In this document: in pieces, positions 17,825 to 27,081 of the stretch | How the letters are laid out: every line of letters begins with the position of its first letter | Position numbering within the stretch: the first letter of the stretch is position 1 | Assembly: GCA_023428245.1 (NCBI GenBank) | Contig: JAEYYX010000063.1 | Location: 1-64,000, forward strand | Length of the DNA stretch: 64,000 bases | Direction: 5' to 3' | DNA from: Pseudomonadota bacterium | Lineage (GTDB): Bacteria; Myxococcota_A; Polyangia; Polyangiales; Polyangiaceae | The notes under the pieces: model-generated | Databases searched by the model: none | Seen by the model: the letters and a program-made list of their open reading frames with translations, nothing else | What the model was told of the DNA's origin: nothing | Position numbers and translations under genes: made by a program

Positions 17825-18957
17825 TGTCGAGCGCAAAACGAGGAAAGTGGCGGATTTTGCGGGCGCTCCTCGGCGCGAGCATGGCGACGGCGTTTGTGCT
17901 CGGGACGAGCTGCGGTCCGATGCTTTCGACAGTCGGAGTTGTGGAGTCTTTGCGCATTCTGGGCCTCCGAAAGTCGGCGCCTTATGCACGTCCAGGTGAA
18001 GTGGTGCGGCTCGAGCTCCTTTGGGACGGACCGAAGAAAACTCCGGTCCAGCGCTTCTTCGGCTTCTGGTGCGTGAATCCTCCAAACGATCGCTTCGAGC
18101 TGTGTTTGCAAGGGGAGCCTTCTCTCACGCCGCGCTTTGTCTTCAACGAGGACACCTTCGAGCTCAAGATCCCTGAGGACGCCGTCCGTCCCCAGTCCGG
18201 CGATGAGACTCCCTACGGACTCGCAGTTGTATTTTACGGAGTGTGCGCGGGGCGCTTCACGGTTGCCGGAGAGCCGATCGACGAAGGTTTCGGCGGAGCA
18301 GGCGGGCAAGGGGGCGCTTCCGGCGAGGGAAGAAACGACGTGCCGACGAGCGGCACTACGGACGGGAAAGGCCATTTCACTGGGCTTCCTGTCTGCATCG
18401 ACGACGATGGAGAGCCCGTGGGTTCCGAGGGATTTGTCGTCGGCTATTCGCAGATCTTCGTCTACCCCGAGTTCCGGAATCCGAATCCGCGCATCCTCGA
18501 CGTCCGCGTGAACGGAAAGTCGGTTCAGGTCGATTGCTATGATGAAGAGTGCGTAGGACGCGCTTTCGAAATCCCTGACCTAGATGGCTGTGCCCCGGGC
18601 GTCGCCTGTTTCCAAGCCTGCAGTGAGAGTCCAGGGGCGAGCTGTGAAGAGGAGCGCGTGTTCGCGGTCGTCGACCCGGAGTCGGTCGATCTCGATGAGG
18701 CGTCCTATGTGAACTATGGACGCGAAATCGAGGAGAGCCAGTGGGTGAGTTATTTCACCGATCGGGGAGGGCTCACTTCGGAGCTACGCCTGGTGAACGA
18801 CTCGGCCTCTGGCTTCAACGCCGATCACAGCACAGGTTTTTTGCCGCCTTCGAAGCCAGGTCCGGTGCGGATCTGGGCGGTCGTTCGGGACAACCGCGGT
18901 GGAGCCAGCTGGGCGCGGATCTCGGGCTACGTCGAACCCCGGAAAGAGGAGCGTTGA
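17824..18957 (+). CDS. Putative lipoprotein coupled to the TonB receptor
   Basis: A 377-residue protein with a signal peptide ending in a lipobox-like Cys (FVLGTSCGPM). The mature part contains several Cys residues (CVNPP, CLQGEP, DCYDEECVG, CAPGVACFQACSESPGASC), suggesting disulfides, and a Gly-rich insert (FGGAGGQGGASGEG). No known family is recognised. The start ATG overlaps the receptor stop by 1 nt, implying a linked role, perhaps as a surface ligand-binding partner like SusD-type lipoproteins. That comparison is by position only; there is no sequence resemblance. Confidence 0.7.
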   Translation: MSSAKRGKWRILRALLGASMATAFVLGTSCGPMLSTVGVVESLRILGLRKSAPYARPGEVVRLELLWDGPKKTPVQRFFGFWCVNPPNDRFELCLQGEPSLTPRFVFNEDTFELKIPEDAVRPQSGDETPYGLAVVFYGVCAGRFTVAGEPIDEGFGGAGGQGGASGEGRNDVPTSGTTDGKGHFTGLPVCIDDDGEPVGSEGFVVGYSQIFVYPEFRNPNPRILDVRVNGKSVQVDCYDEECVGRAFEIPDLDGCAPGVACFQACSESPGASCEEERVFAVVDPESVDLDEASYVNYGREIEESQWVSYFTDRGGLTSELRLVNDSASGFNADHSTGFLPPSKPGPVRIWAVVRDNRGGASWARISGYVEPRKEER

Positions 18958-19099
18958 GCGCGCCTCAAGGACCCCAGCGCAATTTTTTCGGTCGAATTTG
19001 GCTCTCGAGCGGGAAGTTTTTCACTGCACTGTTCGTACTCGTCGAGTTGGGGCTTCGATCGCGTTGACCCGAGCGCGCCCTCAGCGCACATTTTTGACC

Positions 19100-20749
19100 G
19101 TGCGCCTTTCTTTCTTCGTTGGCTGGACTGCCTTTTGCTTTCCCCTCTTGGGGTGCAATGAGCTTTCGGGATCTCCCGCGGACGGTGCGGGGGGAGGACC
19201 GGCTTCTGGCGGTGGAGCTTCGGTCGCCTGTGAGGAGCTGCCACTTCCGGCGCCCGGTGCGCGTCTACTCACGCGTTCGGAGTACAGGCGGACGGTGCAA
19301 GACCTCTTCGGGACGACTGAAGACCCGACCGTGACCTTTCCGGAAGAGCCGGAGGTGAACGGTTTCAACAATAACGCGCGCTCCTACGCGGCGACGCCCC
19401 TGCTCGTGGAACAGCTGGACCTGGCTGCTTCGAAGCTTGCGGCGAGCGCCCAGACGCGCGCATTTGCAGGCCTTGTCAGCTGTGAGGGAAAGGGCGAGCG
19501 AGAGTGCGCCAGTGACTTCGTCGCCCGTTTTCTTCGTCGTGCATTCCGCCGCGCCCCGTCGAGCTTGGAACTTGCGAGCTTCGAGACTCTCTACGATCGG
19601 GTGGCGCCCGGCTCTGGCCACGCCGAGGGCCTTCGCTCGATCATTGAAGCTACGCTCCTCTCGCCGCAGTTTCTCTACCGGGTCGAGGCGCCTCCGGTTT
19701 CTGAGCCCCTCGCGGAGAGCCGGGAGCTTCCGCTTGGTTCTTACGAGCTTGCCTCGCGCCTCAGCTACTTCCTCTGGGGAAGCATGCCTGACGAGCTCTT
19801 GCTCCAGCGTGCGGAAGAGGGCGCTCTCTTGACCACGGCTGGGATCGAGGCTGAAGCGCGGCGCTTGCTCGCCGATCCGCGAGCCAAAGAGCGCGTCCGC
19901 GAGTTCCACTCGCTCTGGCTCAAGACGAATCGCCTCCCGAGTCTCGCTCGAGAAGGAGCTCCGGAGGAGTTCGGGCGAGATCTTCAGGGATCACTGCTCG
20001 CATTCCTCGACGATGTGTTCTGGGCAGGAGGCACGATCCGCGATCTTCTGACGACGGAGGTCGTCTACGCGACGCCCGAGATGGGGGCTTTTTATGGCTA
20101 CGCGACCGATCCGACTGCTCCTTTCACGCGCCTTGTGCCGCCGGAGCCTCGCCCAGGACTCTTGGGTCAACCTGCGCTTTTGACGCGGCTCTCCCTCGCG
20201 AACCAGTCTTCCCCGATCCAAAGAGGCGTGTTCGTACGCGACGCGCTGCTCTGTGCGCCGGTCGCGAATCCGCCTCCCAGCGTGAACAACAATCCCCCCG
20301 ATCCTCAGCCGGGCCTGACCACTCGAGAGCTCTTCCGAGTGCACACGGAGTTCGGAGTGTGTGCTGAGTGTCATCGGCTGATCGATCCGGTGGGCTTCGG
20401 TTTCGAGGCCTACGACCAGCTGGGCCGCTATCGGACCGAACAAGAGGGCAAGCCGATTGATGTGAGCGGGAGTCTCGACGAGGTGCCGGATCCGACGATG
20501 GCGGGCTCTTATACGGGGCTCGGAGAGCTCTCGCAGCGCCTCACGATCGGAAGTACGGTGCTCGATTGTGTGACGCGCAAATGGCTCGAGTTCGCCATCG
20601 CCCGCGGCGTGACTTCGGCGGACTCCTGTGAGGTGCTCGCTTCCCTCGACGGAGGCAGCTCCGACACTCAGCTCGTCGAGGTGCTCGTTGCGATCACCAA
20701 GAGTCGTCCCTTCCGGATGGCTCCTCATTCCTCGGAGACGACTCCATGA
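19100..20749 (+). CDS. DUF1587/1595/1592/1588/1585 lipoprotein with c-heme motif
   Basis: About 549 residues starting at GTG 19100; TTG 19064 or 19094 are alternatives. The signal peptide ends FPLLGC, a good lipobox. Domain order follows the planctomycete-type cytochrome-associated set: DUF1587 (LLTRSEYRRTVQDLFG), DUF1595 (FVARFLRRAFRRAPSSLE), DUF1592 (ATLLSPQFLYRVE, ASRLSYFLWGSMPDELL), DUF1588 (GLLGQPALLTRLSLANQ, SSPIQRGVFVRDALLC) and DUF1585 (TVLDCVTRKWLEFAIARG). The DUF1588 part includes CAECHRLIDPVGFGFE, a CxxCH c-heme motif. Such proteins pair with DUF1552 proteins, as here; the reaction is unknown. Its last 4 nt overlap the DUF1552 start. Confidence 0.85.
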   Translation: MRLSFFVGWTAFCFPLLGCNELSGSPADGAGGGPASGGGASVACEELPLPAPGARLLTRSEYRRTVQDLFGTTEDPTVTFPEEPEVNGFNNNARSYAATPLLVEQLDLAASKLAASAQTRAFAGLVSCEGKGERECASDFVARFLRRAFRRAPSSLELASFETLYDRVAPGSGHAEGLRSIIEATLLSPQFLYRVEAPPVSEPLAESRELPLGSYELASRLSYFLWGSMPDELLLQRAEEGALLTTAGIEAEARRLLADPRAKERVREFHSLWLKTNRLPSLAREGAPEEFGRDLQGSLLAFLDDVFWAGGTIRDLLTTEVVYATPEMGAFYGYATDPTAPFTRLVPPEPRPGLLGQPALLTRLSLANQSSPIQRGVFVRDALLCAPVANPPPSVNNNPPDPQPGLTTRELFRVHTEFGVCAECHRLIDPVGFGFEAYDQLGRYRTEQEGKPIDVSGSLDEVPDPTMAGSYTGLGELSQRLTIGSTVLDCVTRKWLEFAIARGVTSADSCEVLASLDGGSSDTQLVEVLVAITKSRPFRMAPHSSETTP

Positions 20750-22077
20750 AGAAGGCCTTGAAGATTCCGAGACGCGCTCTCTTGGGCGGGGGCGGAGCGG
20801 CCCTCGCGCTGCCCCTCCTTCGCTCTCTTGAGGTCCGCGCAGCCAACTCTGAGTGGCCCCTTAGGTTCGTTGTCTTCAACAGTCCGAACGGCACAGTCAC
20901 CAAGAACTGGTTTCCTTCTGTCGTTCGCTCGGAGGAGGACTTTGACCTTGGAAAGATCCATGAGCCGCTCGCTCCCTACAAGGATCGGCTCCTGCTCGTC
21001 TCGGGCGTGAATTGTCAGGTCGGCCTCTCACCGAAAGGCAACGGTGGACCTCACCAGCGAGGCATCGGCGCGCTCTTCACAGGCCAAACTCTGGCGCAAG
21101 GGGAGTTCGTCGATGGCTGCGGATCGCAGGCCGGCTGGGCTCGGGGCCCGAGCTTGGATCAGGTCATCGCGGAAAAGATCGGAGGCTCGAGCCGGTTCCG
21201 GTCTCTCGAGCTCGGCGTTCGCTGCATGGACAATGACGTGCAGGGCCGGATTTCCTATAGCGGTCCGGAAGCGCCGCTCCCGCCCACGAACGACCCCGCG
21301 CAACTCTACGAGCGCTTGTTCCAGCGCATGCCGGTCGAGCCCGGGTCAGGCGCGAGTCGCAAATCGGCGGTTCTCGATACGGTTTTTGAGCAGTTCGGGA
21401 CCATCAGGCCCAAGCTTTCGACGGAAGATCGAGACAAACTCGACGCGCACACCGAACTCGTGCGGGACCTCGAGCGACGCCTCGGCATCGGCGCGGATGG
21501 GGAAACCTGTTTGGCTCCGGAGCAGGTGGTCGGCCTGAATCCGGATAGCGAGAGCGACATGCCGAAAGTCAGTCGAGCACATCTCGACTTGCTCGCGGCA
21601 GCGATCGCCTGTGATCTGACGCGCGTCGCCAGCGTCCAATACTCCACAGGCTTCAATCGCATTCGCTATCCGTGGCTCGACCAAGGCGGAGAAGGGCACA
21701 GTTTGAGCCACTCCGGCGACAGTGACACGGCTTCCTGGGACATTCTCACCGGACGTGCTCGCTGGCACATGGCCGAGATCGCCTATTTCATGGAGCGCTT
21801 GGCGGCGATTCCGGAAGGCGACGGCACGGCCCTCGATCACACGGTGATCTTGTGGGGTACCGAAGTGGCCCAGGGCAACACCCACTCTCTGTCCAGTATT
21901 CCCTATCTTCTCATAGGCGACGCGGGCGGCGTGATCAAGACGGGGCGCTATCTGACCTTCGAGGACGCTTCGAGCGTCGATTACCTCGCAACCATCGCGG
22001 CAGCTTTCGACTCGACGCTGGCTGACTTCGGCGACATCGAGTTCAAAGAAGGACTTCTCACCTCCCTCTACGCTTGA
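20746..22077 (+). CDS. DUF1552 domain protein, Tat-exported
   Basis: A 443-residue protein beginning with a twin-Arg signal (IPRRALLGGGGAALALPLL) and then DUF1552 sequence: LRFVVFNSPNGTVTKNWFP, SGVNCQVG, HQRGIGALFTGQ, PSLDQVIAEKIG, DRDKLDAHTELVRDLERRL, HLDLLAAAIACDLTRVAS and HTVILWGTEVAQGNTHS. DUF1552 is regarded as alkaline phosphatase/sulfatase-like in fold but lacks a proven activity. Its ATG overlaps the stop of the DUF1592 gene, giving translational coupling and implying a complex or shared pathway at the envelope. It ends 15 bp before the convergent yhhQ gene. Confidence 0.85.
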   Translation: MKKALKIPRRALLGGGGAALALPLLRSLEVRAANSEWPLRFVVFNSPNGTVTKNWFPSVVRSEEDFDLGKIHEPLAPYKDRLLLVSGVNCQVGLSPKGNGGPHQRGIGALFTGQTLAQGEFVDGCGSQAGWARGPSLDQVIAEKIGGSSRFRSLELGVRCMDNDVQGRISYSGPEAPLPPTNDPAQLYERLFQRMPVEPGSGASRKSAVLDTVFEQFGTIRPKLSTEDRDKLDAHTELVRDLERRLGIGADGETCLAPEQVVGLNPDSESDMPKVSRAHLDLLAAAIACDLTRVASVQYSTGFNRIRYPWLDQGGEGHSLSHSGDSDTASWDILTGRARWHMAEIAYFMERLAAIPEGDGTALDHTVILWGTEVAQGNTHSLSSIPYLLIGDAGGVIKTGRYLTFEDASSVDYLATIAAAFDSTLADFGDIEFKEGLLTSLYA

Positions 22078-22092
22078 GCCTCGGGCTGGTGA

Positions 22093-22791
22093 TTATGGTG
22101 CCGGGCTGCCCTCGTCGGGCGGCAGAGGTTCGACACCGAGCGCGCGGCTGATGAACGCGTGGAGGGCGTAAAGAATAGGCGTGAGCACGATCGCGATGAT
22201 GATTTTCAGGGTGTAGGCCGTGAGGATGATGCGGCGGAGCTCGGTCATGCTGAGGAGACCAACCCAGGCGACCGCAGTGATGGTCACCGTGTCGATGAGC
22301 TGGGAAATCAGGGTCGACCCGGTCGCTCGCAGCCAGAGGGCACGGCCTCCGGTGAGCTTCTTGAGCAGGGTGAAGACACTGATGTCGACGAGCTGGGCCA
22401 CGACGTAAGCCGTGAGTGAAGCAACGATCATCCGCTGGGAACCGACGAAGACGTTCTCGAAGGCCGCCTCATTCACTCCTTGCCAGTCGGGCTGACGAGT
22501 CAGCTCGGCGATCGGGATTGCGGTCGCGACGGCGACGAGTAGATAGGTCAATAGCGCCATGAAGAACGCCACGAAGGTGACGAAGCGCGCGGCCTTCTTT
22601 CCGTAATATTCGTTGATGAGGTCGGTGAGCACGAACGTGACCGGAAACGGGATCATGCCGACAGTGGTCGTGAACTCGAAGCCGAGCCAGTTACCGGAGA
22701 CGAGCTTGCCACCGAGCAGATCGCCGACCACGAGGCAGGTCGAAAATGTGGCCGTCAGGTAGATGAAGAGAGCATTTCTGCGGTCTTTCAC
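22093..22791 (-). CDS. yhhQ: Queuosine precursor transporter, YhhQ/VUT family
   Basis: A 232-residue membrane protein with about six hydrophobic segments. The family signature FPVTFVLTDLINEYYGKKAARF is present, as are VAQLVDISVFTLLKKLTGG and TLISQLIDTVTITAVAW with the conserved Asp residues. YhhQ proteins import queuosine precursors (preQ0/preQ1) for tRNA modification. The GTG start at 22791 overlaps the TGA of the upstream lipoprotein gene, suggesting an operon rather than a functional link. Confidence 0.9.
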   Translation of the reverse strand: MKDRRNALFIYLTATFSTCLVVGDLLGGKLVSGNWLGFEFTTTVGMIPFPVTFVLTDLINEYYGKKAARFVTFVAFFMALLTYLLVAVATAIPIAELTRQPDWQGVNEAAFENVFVGSQRMIVASLTAYVVAQLVDISVFTLLKKLTGGRALWLRATGSTLISQLIDTVTITAVAWVGLLSMTELRRIILTAYTLKIIIAIVLTPILYALHAFISRALGVEPLPPDEGSPAP

Positions 22792-23993
22792 TCGGGGCTC
22801 CCCGTCTGGTCGATGCGCTCCATCAAGAGCTCACCTGGTCCGTCCGTTTCGACGAGCCGCATGAGCTGTCCTTTTTCATCGAGCGTTCCTGTCAGCTCCT
22901 TTGCGCCGCGCCGGAGGAAGAGCTCGGCGCCCGCTCGGGTGATGACAAGGGGCGTCGGGTGAGCGGCGTCGAGCGCTGGGCGATAGAGGGAGGCTTTGAG
23001 CTCGGGGCTTTCGGGCGTCGTTTGGGCAAGCAGCTTCCCAAGTCCGAGCTCGTCGGTCAGGCGACTGTCCTTGAAGGACGCTTTGAACTCCTCGCCGCCG
23101 AGCTTCCCCGAGACCTGATACTTCCCCTTCGCGGTGCGCTGGAGCTCGAGTTCGTGGCGCACAGTTCCGCTATCGTTCTCGACAAAGGTAGCTGTCTTGA
23201 TGCCCTTCTTGTCCCGCACCACGACCTCGAGGGTATCGGTCGTGCCAAACTCACCCCCCGGGCCGGGCAGGAACTGCGCGGAGAGTGTGACTGCCGCCCT
23301 GGGCTCGTCTTCTCGATCCATCACGCGAAGCCAGCGAAAGCCAAGAGGTGTTGCCCCCCTCGAGATGGTCCAGAGCTCGGAGTAGAGAGGCTGCTTGCCC
23401 TTGGGCTCGACGCTTCCGAGGAGCGCCGTGATGGCGCCGGCGAACGTCTCCAGGTAACCGGCTTCGTCGAGAAAACAGAGGGCGGGCGCATCGGTCCTCG
23501 GACTCACGGCGAGCTTGAGGCCGCCGTACTGTTTTCCTTCAACGCCTTCGAGCTCATAGCGCGCGTCGACGAACACGACGGGTGCACCTCCGCTCATCAC
23601 GATGCGGTAGGGGCGGACCGTTTGGAAGCTGACCTTGGACCGCATGCTGTCCAAGACTGTCCGGATGGCCTGACCTGCATCCATCGCATCCTGGTAAAAG
23701 AAGCAACGCGCCTTCGCCTCGGTGCCGAGGGAAAAATGGGCCTGGAGGTGGCCGCGTCCGGCCACGAACTCGACCGGGATCGTCGAAGGAAAGGTCGCCT
23801 GGAAGGAGGCGTCCGGAGCTTTGGCAGTGATGCCGGGAGGGAGTTCCTTCTCGCGTCCGAAGGACTCGTCTTGGGTCCTGTCGGCACCTTGGCTCGAGGC
23901 GGGCGAGGCGCTGGGAGCTCTGTGTGAGCCACCACAGGCGAGGCCGAAAGCGATCGGCAGGAGGGAGAGCACCTGGCGGAGAGCTCGCTGCAT
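22788..23993 (-). CDS. Putative lipoprotein of unknown function
   Basis: A 401-residue protein. The N-terminus MQRALRQVLSLLPIAFGLAC ends in a lipobox Cys, followed by a Ser/Pro-rich linker. The mature region has mixed beta-type sequence (VPVEFVAGRGHLQAHFSLG-like, RYELEGVEGKQYGGLKLAV) and a C-terminal strand-rich part. I do not recognise a family. The frame stays open upstream to 24971, but that segment is antisense to the MBOAT gene; the signal peptide marks the real start at 23993. It overlaps yhhQ by 4 nt. Confidence 0.75.
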   Translation of the reverse strand: MQRALRQVLSLLPIAFGLACGGSHRAPSASPASSQGADRTQDESFGREKELPPGITAKAPDASFQATFPSTIPVEFVAGRGHLQAHFSLGTEAKARCFFYQDAMDAGQAIRTVLDSMRSKVSFQTVRPYRIVMSGGAPVVFVDARYELEGVEGKQYGGLKLAVSPRTDAPALCFLDEAGYLETFAGAITALLGSVEPKGKQPLYSELWTISRGATPLGFRWLRVMDREDEPRAAVTLSAQFLPGPGGEFGTTDTLEVVVRDKKGIKTATFVENDSGTVRHELELQRTAKGKYQVSGKLGGEEFKASFKDSRLTDELGLGKLLAQTTPESPELKASLYRPALDAAHPTPLVITRAGAELFLRRGAKELTGTLDEKGQLMRLVETDGPGELLMERIDQTGSPE

Positions 23994-24067
23994 GGTGCGA
24001 GAGTACCCGGGCGGGCCGGATCGGCAAATGTGGGAAGAAAGAGAGTGACTCGAGCCCGGGGTGCGGA

Positions 24068-25024
24068 TCAGGGTGCTCGGAGCTGGACGAGCCAAGAGGC
24101 GGGATAGCCGAGGTCGATGAGCGGCGGATGCAAAGGCGCGAAGAAGATGGGTGAGGTGACGATCATCCAGAGGGCCGTCAAAGCGGTCCCGAGCGCTCTC
24201 GGAAATCGCAGGGGGATGCGCTCGACGACGAGGATTCCTGCTCCTTGGATGAGAAAAAAGAGCAGCATCATCCCGGGGCGCGCCCCGTTCCCCGAAGCGC
24301 CCCAGGCGAAGTATTCGTGGAAAAGGGCGCTCCAGAAGAACACAATGAGCACGGTGCGCACGCCGCTCGTTTTCGAACGCTGACGGAGCGCGATGTAGCG
24401 CAGGGCGAAGCGAGCGATGAAACGATTCCAGCGTCGACCCCAGAAGTCCCGGAGTGAAGTCGCGAGCAAGGGATGCTCGAAGAGACGATCCGTGTGGGCA
24501 CCGGTGAGCTCGACGAGAGCACGCAATAGCGCTTCGAGGCTCGTAATGGTGAGCACGAAGTAGAGGATCAAGATGGCCGAGCGGAAGAGCCAGTGCCAGT
24601 TCGCCGGATCTCCGAAATCGAGGAGCGCCGAGATCACGAGCCAGACCGAGTAAGTGAGCGCGGCTTCGAGGAAGCTCGCACCGGCTTTCTTTCGATTGTG
24701 CGCTCGCGCCTCGGGGCCCTTTGGGTAGGCGCGTAAGACGGGCACGAAAAGCCATCCCAAGAGCTCGGCCTTGCCCTTCTTCATGCGCTCGCGCTCGAGA
24801 TCCGGCAGGCGCGCCGCAAAGACGACGGCGAGCCCGGTCAGGAAGGTACTCGCGACGCCTCGGCTTGGGCACAAGATCGGCGCGAGAGCGGCGAGGAGCG
24901 CTGCGAGCGTTCTCGCTTTGACTGTTGTCGCCCTGTGCAAAACGGCCCATGCCCCGCAGGCCAAGAGCCAAACAAAGAGCGCTACCCAGGTGAACGCGAC
25001 GAGGGGTGAGAACTCGAAGTCCAA
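24068..25024 (-). CDS. Wax-synthase-like MBOAT-family acyltransferase
   Basis: A 318-residue polytopic protein with about eight hydrophobic segments. The signature LRDFWGRRWNRFIARF followed ~45 residues later by FFWSALFHEYF (catalytic His in FHE) matches the membrane-bound O-acyltransferase_2/wax-synthase-like family. Members transfer acyl chains to alcohols or other acceptors at the membrane. The acceptor is unknown here. It sits in a minus-strand run with a CPBP protease upstream (74-bp gap) and a lipoprotein downstream. Confidence 0.75.
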   Translation of the reverse strand: MDFEFSPLVAFTWVALFVWLLACGAWAVLHRATTVKARTLAALLAALAPILCPSRGVASTFLTGLAVVFAARLPDLERERMKKGKAELLGWLFVPVLRAYPKGPEARAHNRKKAGASFLEAALTYSVWLVISALLDFGDPANWHWLFRSAILILYFVLTITSLEALLRALVELTGAHTDRLFEHPLLATSLRDFWGRRWNRFIARFALRYIALRQRSKTSGVRTVLIVFFWSALFHEYFAWGASGNGARPGMMLLFFLIQGAGILVVERIPLRFPRALGTALTALWMIVTSPIFFAPLHPPLIDLGYPASWLVQLRAP

Positions 25025-25098
25025 GAGCGCCGCGAGCAGACCATAGGTCTAGGGCCCTTGAAAGTGTGGCGTGAGCTCGACAAAATCCGGCTTTTTCC

Positions 25099-25806
25099 TC
25101 ACAGGAAGGACAGCTCGTTGTTCAGAAAATGCAGGAAAATACAGCCGTAGAGGCTCCTGGTTTGGGCGAACAGGAATCCGAGCACGACCCCCGTGACCAG
25201 CAGCGACAAACTCGGGGCAAAAAGGGCGTTGGGCCCGTAGCTGGCGAGCAGTGAAGGGCCGTGCAGGAGAGTAAAGAGACCGGCGGTCAGAAAAAGCGCC
25301 GCCCAGAAGCGCGCGAGCAGCGAGCGGAAGTTCGGCGCTGTCTCCCTCGCCCAGGTCAGCGCCTCCGAGGTGATGACGCCACGAAAGACGAGCTCCTCGA
25401 GGACCGGCGCCGTGAGCCGTGGACTCAAGCCGTCGTAGAGTTCGCTGAGGACGAGGGCGGGCGTCTTGCCCAGATTCGCGCTCGTTCCCAAGAGCAAGAA
25501 ACCGGCGAGCAAGAGGGGCAGCGTGATCGCGCGCACCACCTGGGGGCGGCCATAGGGGAAACCAAGTCCGAGCGGCTCGGACCAGCGACGCCCGTAACGG
25601 AGCACGAGATATGCGCCTGCCGGGACTACCCACAAAAGGAGCCGCGCGCCGGTGGACCAAACTTCGGCGGCCTCTGCCGATAAAGAGAGCCGAGGACGCA
25701 CGAGGGCCCAAACGAGCCACGAGAGGGCGAGAAGGAAAGAGAGCCCCAAGAGCCTTCTAAGGCTCACCGGAGGGCGCGGGGGGAGGGAGGTCACTCGCTC
25801 TTCCAC
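25099..25806 (-). CDS. CPBP-family intramembrane metalloprotease
   Basis: A 235-residue membrane protein. Catalytic motifs of the CAAX-protease and bacteriocin-processing (CPBP/Rce1-like) family are present: VLEELVFRG (EExxxR), FTLLHG (FxxxH) and FLHFLNN (HxxxN-type). Members cleave prenylated or membrane proteins, or act in peptide maturation or immunity; the substrate is unknown here. Eight base pairs separate it from the upstream metallophosphoesterase gene, indicating co-transcription. Confidence 0.85.
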   Translation of the reverse strand: MEERVTSLPPRPPVSLRRLLGLSFLLALSWLVWALVRPRLSLSAEAAEVWSTGARLLLWVVPAGAYLVLRYGRRWSEPLGLGFPYGRPQVVRAITLPLLLAGFLLLGTSANLGKTPALVLSELYDGLSPRLTAPVLEELVFRGVITSEALTWARETAPNFRSLLARFWAALFLTAGLFTLLHGPSLLASYGPNALFAPSLSLLVTGVVLGFLFAQTRSLYGCIFLHFLNNELSFL

Positions 25807-25814
25807 GTCTTGAC

Positions 25815-27047
25815 CTAATGCGCTTCTACCGAGGGAAGCAGCCCCTGAGCCGTGAAGAGGGGCGGCGAGATCGGCAGGTTGAACTCCTGCGCCGATTCGT
25901 GAGACGAGAGGTCAAGGGAAGGTGAGTAGGTTCGCATGGCGAGCATCGCGCCGTCGCTCGAGAGCTCGAGCAGACGTAGGTAACCGAGTCCCCCTTCGCG
26001 GAGCATTTGATAGTTGGCGAGGACCTGATGGACGAGGTTCCCCGTTGCACCTTCGGAAGTCAGGCGAGCCGCACCGCGCCCGAGAACATGTCCGCTGAGG
26101 GTCAGGAAGAAACCTGGATCGTCGCGGACGAGCGCTTCCCAGAGCATCTCACCATCGAACGAAAGGCCCCCTTCGGAGGCCTCGTTGGCTGTCCTATAGG
26201 CGAGGGGGTTCCACTTCTGCTCGGTGCCTCGGGCCCGAAAATCGTATCGGGTGCCATCGTCGTAGAGGTACGCGTGGGTGACGAGGATCCGCCGATCCTT
26301 CGGATAGGTGGAGAGAGTCTTCTTCGCCCACTCGACAGATCTCTCGTTCGGGCTCCAGCCCAGGGCAAGCACTCCGAGCGTGAAGAGGGGAGCTTTGCAG
26401 CCATCGGGACACGCGCGCAGGACCCCGTCTTCTCCGCGCTCAATCGGAAAACGATAGTAGGCGTTCTCGAGATCCCGGGGACGTTCGGTCGCGGCGAGCA
26501 CGCGTTTGAACTTCACGAAGTCGAGCGAGAAGTACTCACCGAGCTTCGTCTCTCTCCGATCGGCGCTCCCTGCTTTACCGTGGTCATGATTCCCGGTCAC
26601 GAGCAGAAACGGAACTCGATCCGGAAGAGAGCCGAGATTATCACGGAAAAATGCCCACTCTTCGGCGCTGTTGTGGTCGGTCAGATCGCCAAGAGTCAAA
26701 GTCGCGATGATGTTTCGTGCCCTCGCCTGCTCTCCGACGAACTGAGTTTGGCGCCGGAGGTGCGCGGAGCGACATGCGACGTAGTATTGTGTATCCGGCA
26801 GCACAGCGAGGGTGAGACCCGCTGGATCGACCCGCTCTGGTTGTCCCGAGGATGTCTTTCCAAGTTCCAGAGGGAAGTGGGGCTCTCGGATCTCCTTGGG
26901 CAGCCCGCAGGGCTCAGCGCCTTCGGCCCTTGGACCAGTCGAGGCCGCTGGCGCCGACGTCTCAGTCTTTGGAGCGAGCTTTGCGGTCCGTGAGCACCCT
27001 AGGCCACAAGCGCTGACCAGGACGACGAGCGGAATCAGGCGACCCAT
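25815..27047 (-). CDS. Calcineurin-like metallophosphoesterase lipoprotein
   Basis: A 410-residue secreted enzyme. The signal peptide MGRLIPLVVLVSACGLGCS carries two candidate lipobox Cys residues (VSAC, GLGC). The phosphoesterase motifs in order: VLPDTQYY (D-x-Q variant), LTLGDLTDHN (GDxxD), VTGNHDHGK (GNHDH), ILVTHAYLYDDG (TH) and TLSGHVLG (GH). These ligate a dinuclear metal centre. Location outside the inner membrane suggests scavenging of phosphoesters or nucleotides. It heads the minus-strand run continuing through CPBP, MBOAT and lipoprotein genes. Confidence 0.85.
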   Translation of the reverse strand: MGRLIPLVVLVSACGLGCSRTAKLAPKTETSAPAASTGPRAEGAEPCGLPKEIREPHFPLELGKTSSGQPERVDPAGLTLAVLPDTQYYVACRSAHLRRQTQFVGEQARARNIIATLTLGDLTDHNSAEEWAFFRDNLGSLPDRVPFLLVTGNHDHGKAGSADRRETKLGEYFSLDFVKFKRVLAATERPRDLENAYYRFPIERGEDGVLRACPDGCKAPLFTLGVLALGWSPNERSVEWAKKTLSTYPKDRRILVTHAYLYDDGTRYDFRARGTEQKWNPLAYRTANEASEGGLSFDGEMLWEALVRDDPGFFLTLSGHVLGRGAARLTSEGATGNLVHQVLANYQMLREGGLGYLRLLELSSDGAMLAMRTYSPSLDLSSHESAQEFNLPISPPLFTAQGLLPSVEAH

Positions 27048-27081
27048 CAGGGCCGCCTTACCATGGCTTGTGCTGGGGGCA

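Noticed and set aside
23994..24971. N-terminal extension of the 22788-23993 lipoprotein frame
   Set aside because: It is an out-of-frame reading over the MBOAT gene on the same strand; the lipoprotein signal peptide marks the real start.
26007..26993. 328-residue plus-strand ORF
   Set aside because: Antisense to the metallophosphoesterase, with no recognisable motif.
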